NCBI RefSeq assembly: GCF_000340215.1
Contig: NW_006921537.1
Coordinates: 1,887,011-1,951,010, forward strand
DNA length: 64,000 nt
Reading direction: 5' to 3'
Source: Pseudocercospora fijiensis CIRAD86
Taxonomy: Eukaryota > Ascomycota > Dothideomycetes > Mycosphaerellales > Mycosphaerellaceae
Each line of letters starts with the position of its first letter. The first letter of the stretch is position 1. Shown here one piece after another: positions 33,401 to 43,639 of this stretch. A program made the translations under genes and the position numbers. Below the pieces are notes generated by a model, which worked only from the letters and a program-made list of their open reading frames with translations, was not told the DNA's origin and made no database searches.

Positions 33401-35450
33401 TCTAATGATTCTTCTAGTTCCTAGTTAACCCTATATCTTGTAATCCTATTCCTAATCTAATGTAATACAAAGTATAGGTCTAGTGTACTGCTGCTTCCTC
33501 TTGCCTCCTAAGTAATTAGTCCCTTTAGGGTAACAATTTCTATTCCTTCCCTCTCTAATATATTAATTAGTCTTCCTACTAGGAAGTAGTAAGCTAGGGT
33601 AAAGTCTAAGCCCTAGAGGGGGTAGTAGAGGTTGAAATCCCCTAGTAGGATTTGGTAGGTGTTCCTCTAGATAACTCTAGGTAGTCTTTCTAGGGTTTTC
33701 AGTTAGGTACTGCTTCTTAAGTCTAGTAGTAGGTTGTATATATAGTAGACTTAGAGTGTACCTTAGGATATCTCTACTTAAACTAATATTAGGTCCCTAT
33801 CCTCCTATAGTATAGCCTACTAGGTTTCTATATCTATCTCCCTACTAATATAGATATATATCCTTAGGGCTCCCTAGTTGTAGATAATTAGGTAGTATCT
33901 TAGGTCTTTAACTATTGCTAGTTTCTTTATATATAGGTTGAGCTAGGGCTCTTAGATTGCAATAATGTAATGTTCTTTTAGGTTTAGTGCTTAAAGGAAG
34001 CTCCTCTATACCTTGTCTTTGCTCTTATTGATATTATACTATATAATGTTTAGTGATGTTGCAATATTTATTAGGTTTTATCTATATTATTTCCCTATAA
34101 GTTTTCCTTTAGTCTTCCCTTACTTTAGACCAATATTTAACTAAGCTTTATCTGCCCTACTTCCTTTCCTGCAATATTAAGGTATCTTAGTCTCCCTAGT
34201 TGCTAGTAACTCTCTTGTACTAGTGAGGCCCTAAATATGAACCTATTATCTTGTCTAGACCTCTTTTGTGGCACTTAGCTAGGTTGCTTCTATACCTAGC
34301 TACCCTAGCTTGTTATATATCTTTTTAGTGTATTGATTCTAGCTTCCTTTACCTTCCTAGCTGCCTGTATTCTTACTAGGTATTCCTTCGCCTAAGAGGG
34401 GTGTCTTTTAGTATAGTATATATATCTTGCTTCTCCCTTGTGTGCTTTACATTCTTTAACCTAGTAATCCCCTATATAATAGGAGTAGGTATTGGTTGTC
34501 TTTGTGTACTTTGCTGCTAAGTGTCTATAGTGTTGATATTTGAAGTACTATATTATCCTATAGTTGCTTCTATATATCTCTGTTTCCAATCTTTTAAAGT
34601 CCTAGAATAACCCCTAGTCTAGTACTATGTTTGCTTGCTCTATACTCCCTACCTAAATAATTAGGGAAGACTGCTTCTTAGTCTCTTCGATTTTCCTTTT
34701 AATCTATACCACTTTTGTAATCTTTAGGCCTAGGCATATAGCTTAGTTTTGTCTCTATAGGCTCTTAATATCCTATTCTTCCTTAAAGCTTCTTATTATG
34801 CTATAGGCTATAATTATGAATTGCTGTTAGGAGACCTTTGCTGTTTTCCCTATCTTAGTTGTCTATTCTTTTTGTGTTTCTAGCTTCTTTTTGTCCTACT
34901 CTTATACTATAAATAGCTTGATTACCCCTTTACCTTCGTTCCTAGCCCTAATTACCTCTTTAACCGTAATTCTTTCTAGAATCTCTTTCCCTATAAGTCC
35001 TTAGATTTCCTTTTGCTCCTATAGGTCCGTAATATAGACTCTAACTACTGTCCTCGGGGGTTTTAGCGCCTCCTAACTAGCTACTACTGCCTAGGTACGG
35101 TAGTTTAGGCTTATTTCTAATTGTTTCTTCGTAATCTTTGCTGCGACTATATTAGCTACCTTTATAATTACGTAGCTTGCCTAGTTATAGATTGCTTTCA
35201 GTCCTCTAAGGAGTTCTAAAATTATTATCCTATATGCCCTCTTAGGGGTTCTTCTATCTTCCGCCTTTAGCACCTCCTCTACCCTAGTATATAGTGCTTT
35301 CTATTCGTCCTCCCTTCCTTCTTAACTGTCTTCCCTTCGTCTCTAATTGTTCGCTACTATCTCTCGGCCTCCTCTTACGTAAGATATAGGAAAATAACCT
35401 TAAGCAATTTATATAGCTATAGTATAGTAAAACGGCCCTCCGACGCTCTT
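30430..35450 (-). mobile_element. Tad1-like non-LTR retrotransposon (LINE), RIP-degraded
   Basis: On the minus strand, in 5' to 3' order: an ORF1 with ghost zinc knuckles (34.2-34.6 kb), an AP-type endonuclease with LLGDFN followed by YYP where HHP is expected (about 33,620-33,655), and a reverse transcriptase. RT blocks include LKAYRPIALLNIIGKVLEKI, then IPNWIVQFI, and GFVDNTNILA in place of GFVDDTNILA (near 31,995). A C-terminal region without clear landmarks follows to about 30.5 kb. Order and motifs fit Tad1-type fungal LINEs. A short TAGA repeat at about 30,498-30,512 lies near the 3' end. Exact ends were not resolved. Confidence 0.85.
31900..32760 (-). pseudogene. Reverse transcriptase core of the LINE, decayed
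   Basis: Minus-strand frame with LGEDKIYNKLLKACRKGLAL, LRPFRKSLIVVLRKP, LKAYRPIALLNIIGKVLEKI, LSLNILGAFNNVSYKRLLY (LDISGAFDNV in relatives, so the first catalytic Asp is now Asn) and GFVDNTNILA (second catalytic Asp lost). Both changes are GAT/GAC to AAT/AAC. The enzyme is dead. Confidence 0.85.
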
Positions 35451-35520
35451 CTATATCTACTCCGATAATTAATAGGAAGAACGCGAAATAGTGTAATATT
35501 ATGTAATCCTTAATCTATTA

Positions 35521-36690
35521 CTATTCTTCCTCGCTATCGTTAACAACTACATCGCCTATATCTTCTATATTACTTCCGACTTCTAGTCTATTACTAGAAG
35601 GGTTTATACGCATTAGATCTAGCACCTTAGCGTCTACCGGCGGCATAGGTAGCAGCTTAGCACCTAAGTAATCCCTAATATCCGGACACTTTAAGCTATA
35701 GTACGCGGCGACCTTGTTTCTACGATAACAAGATAGGCAGTTAGTAAGCAATACAGCGACTAGATAATAGGACCCTATCGGCATTAGACTAGTACGTAAC
35801 CCCTTCTTATATTCGAAGAATAGCTAGCTATTAGTTACCTTACCGAACCCCTATTCGACTAACTAGCGTAGTACTAACTATTCCTTCGAGACCTGTGCTA
35901 TTATAGCGTTACGATAACCGCCCCTCTTCGATTTCTACGACCTAATAATACCGTCTACTTGTTTGTACGTAGAGTCGCCGAATATAAAGAGCTTGTTATC
36001 TATATTGTTATTATTAAATAGGTAATGCTACACCTAGTTAATCCCCGACTCGCGCACTATTCGGCCGTCCCTATAAGAGCTAGGATAAGGGCTATCGATA
36101 AGTAGTATTCTATCCGGTAGCTATATACCCTAGAATTTAATACTATAGAAGTGCTTATAGCTATTATAGAACACCCTCTAGTTGCGACTAGGCCTCGCAA
36201 TCTTCCTTATAGTGCCGTTAATATATCTAAAGACACTAGACAGTCCGACCGATAGATATAGCGACTCTGCTAGGCTCCGGAGATATTGCTTAGTAAGCCG
36301 CCTCCTATTAAAGAATAAGAACGACTTCTACCTTATTACTAGACTATATATAGCCGCGTTAAATACGTAACTCAATATAGTAGCTAAATAGCTAAACTTC
36401 TCGTCTAGGTCCTTCTAGAAGCCTAGACTAGATAGCCGCTTATAGACTATATAAAGCACCGTCGTAGGTAGCAATTTAAGGCCGACTAGTAACACGATTA
36501 AACCGATATCTAGCAGGTCTGCTAGCTCTGCCAATTTGGGCCTTATAAAGCGGAAGTTACCCTAGATATTAGCCTCTAGGTAGCTAGGGAGGTCGAAGCG
36601 CTGTTTCTTATAGACTCTCGCTAGTTTAAATAGTCGGTTACGCCTTAACTAGCGGTGCTGCTATTTACATGCGGATTTGCCTTCCCTCTA
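35521..36690 (-). pseudogene. Second decayed DDE_Tnp_4 (Harbinger-like) transposase
   Basis: A minus-strand frame of about 390 codons, open in its last 87 codons, with TAG interruptions elsewhere. Landmarks: FRYINGTIRKIARPSRN (DGT expected, now NGT), FYNSYKHFYSIKF (Y.G.K..H.IK), LLIDSPYPSSYRDGRIVRES (GP..GS.HD...), then ISKE-type and WGF-like regions. The order and spacing fit PIF/Harbinger-type transposases but the protein is clearly different from the one at 12.7 kb. The first catalytic Asp has become Asn. Confidence 0.7.
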
Positions 36691-36797
36691 CGCCTACTAG
36701 TTCTTATTACTACTATCTTCCTTAAGGTATTTACTAGTAATAGCAACAACCGTTATAGTAGCTATAGTAACTGTAATAGCTCTAGTTTCTATAGTTT

Positions 36798-36849
36798 AGT
36801 CTATAGCTAAGGTCTATAGCTAAGGTCTATAGCTAAGGTCTATAGCTGA
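36798..36849 (+). repeat. 13-bp tandem repeat, four copies
   Basis: Unit GGTCTATAGCTAA repeated four times with small changes in the first and last copies; lies close to the right edge of the transposon block. Confidence 0.85.
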
Positions 36850-36980
36850 GGTCTGTGCCCCTAGGGGGTCTAGAATAGGGGCTCCTTACTGCACTAAACC
36901 GCTTTCGATTACATGCAAATTGGCCTCTTCTAAAGGTCCGTAAAAAGCGCCACATTGATCCTTCACATAACGGTTAGGAG

Positions 36981-37712
36981 CTAGCGCTTATTTGGAAGCC
37001 GGTAGCCAAATTGACCATTTCTGAAGGTCCCTAATGCAGGGCTTTTGGCACCGAATATCTGGTGCTCCAAAATCCCTTCCATAACTTGCACAGCCGTGCC
37101 AGCCAGCTCAACGTGTTCAATCGACTTCAGGTTAGCGTTCAGGGTAATTGTTACCTCGATGCGCGATTCCCGGCCCATCTCGACGCCTTGTGTAAGCTCG
37201 AAATGCGAGATTCTACTTGACGCGTTTTTGAGCGCAAGATAGCTCGTCAAAGCGCAGGCTGCGGAACCTGTAGCCGGATCTTCGAAAGAGCCTTCGATCA
37301 TGCGAGTGCGCAGCTGATACATAGCCGTATCGTTATGCCCGCGAGCAGGTGTAGTGGAGGTGATGACATAGAAGTGCGAACCCGAGAAGCCTTCGTTCCA
37401 CTCGTCGTCGAGTCTCGGCTCAGGTTTCTTCCCGGTCGAGATCTTGCTCAACGTGCCTAGATCAGGCAGTTCTGCCTGAAGAAAATTCATGCCTTTTACG
37501 GGGCTAGTGACCTGCACCACGTCGGTTGAGGTGACCACACCTCGCAGAGCAGGTTGCAGGTCATAGAGCTCTTCCAGCGAACAGGCATGCTGTACGTGAA
37601 GGTGGAAATTGTGAGGGATGCTGGCTTTCGCTACTTTAGAAGCGCGATCGTAGATTAGCTGTATGGGACCTGCATTTGCGATGAGCCGTGCCTGATAACT
37701 CGTGGGAGATAA
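36981..37712 (-). pseudogene. 5'-truncated PhzF-family (phenazine biosynthesis-like) epimerase/isomerase gene
   Basis: An open frame from about 37712 to TAG at 36981, about 243 codons and free of stops. It matches the C-terminal two thirds of PhzF proteins: ANAGPIQLIYDRASKVAKAS, IPHNFHLHVQ, FYVITSTTPARGHNDTAMYQ, and the conserved MIEGSFEDPATGSAACALTS. The N-terminal lobe with the catalytic Glu is missing: the sequence changes abruptly to RIP-type transposon DNA at about 37,712. Base use is host-like (CA and TG common), in contrast to both flanks. Only a 3' fragment of an ordinary host gene remains, stranded between elements. Confidence 0.8.
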
Positions 37713-37742
37713 GGTGCCTAAGGCGTAGACCTATCTCGAGAC

Positions 37743-37941
37743 TAGACGAGAATGTTAGCGATTCCTACCTTTATATTCTTACCTGCGTTTTATTATTAGA
37801 CAATTTGCCTTTACGGAACATAGCGGTCCGCGTCCCGTATATAGACTACTCCGTAGCGGGCTTAGATAAAAACTATACGGAGCTAAGCAAATTTTTCTAC
37901 TAATTAGGGCGGGGAATATAGGAATCGCTATTCTCGTCTAG
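37743..37941. repeat. Short inverted-repeat unit (MITE-like)
   Basis: CTAGACGAGAAT(GTT)AGCGATTCCT at 37743-37767 is repeated in inverse orientation (AGGAATCGCTATTCTCGTCT...) at 37920-37941, enclosing about 150 bp. It could be a small non-autonomous DNA element or the end structure of the neighbouring element. No target duplication established. Confidence 0.5.
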
Positions 37942-38259
37942 GCCGTTTCTATTAGGATTTCGACTTCCTATATTAAATATTTATATAAGAGAATCGCAAA
38001 ACCCTAGTTTTAATACTAGAACGACTATTTCCTATAGTAAAAATTTCTCTCTATAGCGGGAATACCTCTCTCCGTATTACTATCTTTTTCCCGAAGTTTC
38101 CCGGATACGAAATCGGGTATAAATATATCGTCGTCGTCGTAGCGCCCGCGTCGCGATATACGCTAGGTAGATACGACTATATTATCGCGTATTTCTATTA
38201 TAACTATACCCTCCGCGGCTTTCTAGCCTACTTCTGTAGGACTATCTCTATCCTCTACT

Positions 38260-41010
38260 ACGGATAGATATATATCTAGTCGCTCTCCTTCTAGTCTATC
38301 TACCTCCTCCGATCTTTCTAGTATTCTATCTTATAAGTATCCGGGTAACGGGTCTACCGAAAAGGAGGACCTAGCGGATCGCCTATAACTAGAAGCAGAT
38401 AGCATTATAGACGGTAATAGCGTTAGTAGTAGCGATAACGAGTCGACCCGCTATATAACTCGCTAGCCCCGCGCTCGTCGCGATAAAAGATAGCGCTATA
38501 AAGAAGTAATACGCAAGATACGGGAAAACAACCTTACTATAGGGAAGGTCGTACGGTACTAGGCTAGTAAACTACGGAGTAAGTCCTATACGTATCGCGT
38601 CGGCTAGCTCTCTATTATATTAAATACGGAGCTACGCAAATCGAAGCAGGTTAAGTTGTCTAGTAGTAAGAATAGTAATATTATTCGTAAACTCGATTAC
38701 CTAATTAGAAAGAGCTTGTATAGGAAATAGCGGAGGACTCTTCGATCCGCTACGGAGGTATCCGAGGCCGTAGCGGGCGACTAGGCCGCTACGCTACTCG
38801 AACCTATTAATAGATTCGATAATCAATTCTCCGTCTAGCAGTTTAAGGATATATATAAGGTTATCCGGGATATTGCTCTAGCGTAGCATTAATTTGCCCG
38901 TAGCGTATTAGTTAGGTAGCGTAATAAAGAGCCGGATAATCTCGATATACGAATATTTACCCTTACTACCTTTATCCTCTATACTCGCTCTCGGAAAAAA
39001 TCTAATTAGTTTGCAAAGGCATTCGGTCGGTACCTCCTATTAAATAGCGTAAAGCGGAGGGCATTAGATATCCTATCGGGGATTAGTTTAATCGCTACGT
39101 ATATAGTACTATACCGTAAGGAGAAGCTTTCTAGGAGCGAGTAGAAGGTAGTTATTTAATCGCATTGTAGTTAACTCGTACTTATTCTATATAGGAAAGA
39201 CTCGTCCGGTTAGCGTATAATATTATATAGTACGTAGTCTACGATAATATCAATTTCTAGGATACGGTTCGGGATTAGACTGTATCTAATTAGTTAGTTA
39301 TACGCAATCTTACTACGGCGCTACTAGTACGCTTTACTCCGTATATTCGCTATCCCGATACTAGCCTACGCATTAACGATTTCAAGGCGGATACGCGACT
39401 AGACGCTACGGATATCTATAATGCCTCTACGCTTAGAGAAGATAAATAGTCTCGGAAATTGTCGATATATTATATATACGCGGCGATTATAAGCATCTTC
39501 GAAAATAAGCTCGCAACCGTAGTCGAGGACCCTCGGGTTAAGTCGATTACGCAGTAGCTAGGACTATATCCGCTACGGGCCTCTAAAACCGAATTCTACC
39601 CGCTTAGTACGATTTACTATAGCGAGAGTACTATCGATAGAAACGCCGCGGTATAAGAGGACATTATACTATACAAGCTGCGCCTTAACCTAGTTATAGA
39701 CTTCCTTATACAGTTGTAGCTTTTCTACGGAGATTAATAGTCGGTATAGCGTATACGGAGCAATAAAGGTAAAAATACTAAAAGTATAAGGCTATTCGAG
39801 CGGCGGGATTAGATAATGCCCGTTGCGGGACTCTTCTATACCGCTATAAACCTCTATTATACACTAGTTCGCCTTTTCTAGAGTGTTAGTTAGGATGCTA
39901 GGTCGGAATATAGCCTTTTCTAGGATAAGTAGGTATTTAGTACGAAAGGATTAACCGAGAAAAAACCAAAATACTAGATACTACGTCCCGTTGCGCTTTA
40001 TAGGTACTCCGTAAGGATTATCGCCTTATTCGTTAAGCAGCTATACTATAGCGAATATTTCCCTACGGATTTACCTCCTAATTTTAGTAAGCTAAGGGCG
40101 GTTATACCTGCTATAGTAGGTCTTGCTACGGATAAATATCTCTAGTTCTTAGCAGCTGTGTGTAGTAGCTACTTGCGGCCTTTAGTATAGCTAGAAAGAC
40201 AATAGGAACGGGTATATTGTATACCTAGGACAAAGCTACTCTTACCGTAGTAGATGCGCCGGACTCCGCTACGGTTAGAGCCTATCCCGTAGGCATAGCC
40301 TAGAATCCGCGATCCTACCTAGACTGTGCTTTATCGGCGACTCTATATAACCGAGCTCTAGTTAACTCTCCGATATACGACTCGGAATACAGATATTAGT
40401 TATATTAAACGTCTCTTACCGCAGCTCGTAGTAGTATTTTTCGGAGCTAGATAATATAACTACGGGCGCGAGATACTATATCTAATTTAGCTACTTAAGG
40501 GCGTATCTCTATATCTCCGTAGCGCGATTCTAGCCGGCGGCGTCGTAAATATAATAGGTAGGCCCGGGAAAGGGATCGCGGTAGACGAATTGCTCGAACT
40601 AGTTAGTTTGCGGTATAGGGATAATATACGAAATTTTAAGAATTCGACGTATAATATAGTAGAAACATTTGATCGTGTTTTGTATACTACTTTCGCTACA
40701 ATGCGAGTAAATAATGCTTTCGAGGACGAATTCGGGATCCGGAATACTACTAATCATTCCTATAAGGATACAACTTACGAAATTTAGAGGCTCTCCGCTC
40801 GACTCTTTACTATATACCGTAGCGTAGGCGATCGGTACCGTAGCGCAGATAATCCTCCTATTATACCTAACCCGTACTAAGCTAGTATTAATAAAATCTA
40901 TAAGGAAGTATAGGATTTTAATGCAAAATATCTACGTAAAGGCGTATCTATAGCCGTAGCACCCGATACGGATTTAGATACTTACGATGCGGGACTAGAT
41001 ACGGATTAAA
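38260..41010 (+). pseudogene. Decayed transposon ORF resembling fungal DUF6589 proteins
   Basis: A single plus-strand frame of about 900 codons can be followed through TAG stops. Blocks that recall DUF6589: SVKRRALDILSGISLIATYI near 39,050; YDNINF near 39,240 (the conserved YDN); FYGD...SV.RIRSNKGKNTKS near 39,730-39,780; IMPVAGLFYTAINLYYTLVR near 39,820 (GLFH in relatives); and ELVSLRYRDNIRNFKN then TTNHSYKDTTYEI near 40,600-40,790. DUF6589 proteins are multicopy in fungi and often repeat-associated; their biochemical role is not known to me. The 65 open codons at 40590-40787 are part of this frame. Confidence 0.5.
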
Positions 41011-41169
41011 ATACAATATTTAAAAATGTCGAAGATATAATACTAGATATATTAGACCTACTAACAGTTTAATTATATAACGTCTATTTTAGGAAGTTTT
41101 ACGCGAAGTTCTAATATTTACTTCGACTTTAGCGGTTGTTTTTTTTTACTATACTACTATTATACTCCC

Positions 41170-43470
41170 GAATCCGCACCCTATATCCGAAAACTCGAAC
41201 GAACTAGAAGGACGGATATTCGAACAAGAGCTGCGGAAGTACTTTAGGCCGCCGCGGATAAGAGAGTAGTAGCAGAATACCTTCCATAATTAGATTTATA
41301 GTATCTAATAGCTCTACTCGGCCCTCGTATCGCATTATATAATAAGAACAATACTAATACTACTCGAGAAACACTATCTATTCTATCGTACCGATACTAA
41401 AAGAACTAGAGCCGGTAAAATATTAGAGAAGAAGCAACCTATAGAAGCAAAGAAAGTCTATAGCGGGCTAGCCCTCGCCCGTATCTACTCTACATTCTTG
41501 CTATAATACTACTCGCGAGCTACCTTAGGACTAATAGTGCGCAAGTAACGGCGCACTTCTGCCTTAACCTCTTCGTCGACAACGATATTAGCTAGTAGGA
41601 GCGATAGGTAGAGAGTGCGGCTCTTAGATAGGCCGTTATAACTAGCGTAGTAGACCGAGCGGCCGTTAGCGTATATCGTGCCCTATACCTACCCGCTATT
41701 CGCATCGCGCTCCTTATTTAGGCCCTTAAGGAGCTCCTTAAGGACGTCGCCGGATCCGAGGCGGAACTTCTCGATAATGCTATAGAGTTTGTATACGTAC
41801 TCGCGCTACTTCTTTTCCTATACCTTCGGGTCCTTCTCGGCTAATCTACGTAGCGTTTCTAAGATATTGAAGGTATAATTAAAGATAACTTTATTAAATT
41901 AGAAGCTCCTACCTATTCGCTCCTAGATAGCCTATCTAGTCGACTACCGTAGTAGCTAGTTATAGGTCTGCTTCGCTTACCCGCTATAGTACCGATTATA
42001 TGTCTACTATCGCGTACCTATACCGTCCTTACTATATATAGTCTTAGCTTGTCTCGGTTATATAGCGCCGTCGTAGATCTCCTTTAAGCAGCGACTATAG
42101 TTATATAGACCTATAAGTAGTAGGCGGCCTTCGAATCGAGGGGGTATCGATAGCGTACGTTAGGAGAGTGCTATATTCGATGTTAGTAGCGATATAATAG
42201 ACGTATTAGACCTACCGGAGAACGGTATAGATTGCTACGGAGTCCTAGTCTAATCCTACGGAGTTCGTATACTACCGCTACTACCGCCGTGCTACTCGCT
42301 ACTACTACCGCTACTACCTAGTAGTGCGATCCGATTCTTTTCCTTCTATATACGCGCCCTAGCTAGGGCAGTATTTGCCCTGTCCTTAGATACGGCCTTT
42401 TCTATAGCTTCTTATCGGAAGATATTATCTTATAGCTACCGCGTAGGGTCTCGACTACGATACGCTACCTCGCGTAGGTTTTGCGCCTACTACTCTAATA
42501 GAATCCGCTTACGAGGATCGGCGCCTAGTATTAGCTAGTAACCGGCTCTATACCTATAGGCTAGTTTTAAGCCTATATAAGAGGCCTCCTTCTATAGAGT
42601 AGACAGATTATTAACCTCGTATAGTATATTATTTATGTTACACTTCTATAATGCCTATATTGCAGGGCTCTAGTTATTAGCCTAAACGATAGTCTCGTTA
42701 TCCTATCTTGCTAAACATAGCTGCCCGTATTGCTATAGGTTATATTACCCTTAGTAGCCTATACTATTGCTATAAGTAGTAGTAGTAGTATTAGTTTCCG
42801 TCCTTTATTAGAGCCGAAGGTAGGGCTATCTCTTTATATCTAATAGGTTCGGGTATATTGAAGGTAGTCTCTAGGCACGAATAGCTATAACCGAAGCGAG
42901 GGTACGATAAGAGCCTACGATACGGACGATACCGAAGTATCTTAAAAGGCCGTTACGACAAGTAGAGAAACCTCTTAACGAGGGCATCGCTTTAACCCCG
43001 AAAAGCTACAAACCCTTAGGACTGTTATAGCTTAGGGCCTAGTCTATAACTATAGCTAGCTTCTAAGGACTCGGCTCCGGGTCGAAGACCTATTTAGTAC
43101 CGCTTGCTCGAGATAAGCTACCGCCCGCCTAAGGAAGAGATAGATTAATTACCTATTAGCCTTGCTTAGTTTGCTAAGACTATCTATACGATAGCAATTT
43201 CTAGATTACAGGTTAGATACCTAGACAGTTCCCCTATTAATCGGGTAGATTGTTTCGGGATTTGCTACCTCGTTCGGATAGTGCTTAGCCTTCTACTAGA
43301 AAAAGAAGGTCCCTGCCCCCCCGCCTAGCTAAAGGAGATAACGATAGTTAGTAAAGTAGCTGGTTTCTAGGATCTAGGTGTGAATAGAGATTGCAGTTCC
43401 TTCCTCCGAGCGGCTTTTATCTAAATTTATTAAATTAAAGCTCCTAGGGGTATCTAGGCGACCCCTAGGA
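41170..43470 (-). pseudogene. Decayed transposon ORF of unknown family
   Basis: A minus-strand frame from about 42,500 to 41,500 reads with TAG interruptions: ARARIQKEKN-type coiled coil, Ser-rich linker, then LVLR-rich helices, AKEDP-like LRNATRLAEKDPKV, YVYKLYSIIEKFRLGSGDVL and a C-terminal AEVRRYLRTISPKVARE. No domain recognised. It sits left of the gypsy element and may belong to a separate element. The rest of the interval is featureless TAG-rich sequence. Confidence 0.35.
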
Positions 43471-43477
43471 GGCTAAA

Positions 43478-43508
43478 CTCTAATGCTACCCCGGGGGTAA
43501 TATTAGAG
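43478..43508. repeat. 31-bp near-perfect palindrome, first of a dispersed family
   Basis: CTCTAATGCTACCCC joined to GGGGGTAATATTAGAG; the arms pair almost fully. A second stem (TCCTAGGGGT...ACCCCTAGGA) lies directly upstream at 43442-43471. Relatives occur at 56667-56693, 60664-60685 (opposite orientation) and 61093-61119. Confidence 0.8.
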
Positions 43509-43639
43509 GAAAACAGCCTAGTACACTATTTTCTCGCATAGTAATATCGAAACAAACCAAACCTATAATATATACTAAAAACACTTTCCTATAGCATTTT
43601 ATTTTAACTACTTTATAACAATCGAATAAGCTCTAGCGA

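Larger units (their letters stand above)
27290..36895. mobile_element. Nested, RIP-degraded transposon block
   Basis: Sharp drop in GC and loss of CpA/TpG begins just after the transporter relic and ends at about 36,895, where host-like sequence resumes. The outer parts (27.3-30.4 and 35.4-36.9 kb) share one composition (CpG kept, CpA/TpG lost); the middle (30.4-35.4 kb) is a LINE with a different composition. The simplest reading is a DDE_Tnp_4 DNA transposon split by a LINE. I could not find matching terminal repeats for the outer element. Confidence 0.65.

Noticed and set aside
36798..36849. CRISPR-like array.
   Set aside because: The 13-bp units are directly adjacent, without spacers; a simple tandem repeat in a eukaryotic genome.
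27290..36895. A Starship-type giant element (DUF3435 captain) as explanation for the repeat region.
   Set aside because: No DUF3435 tyrosine-recombinase pattern was recognised; the coding remnants are standard DDE, LINE, gypsy and hAT types.
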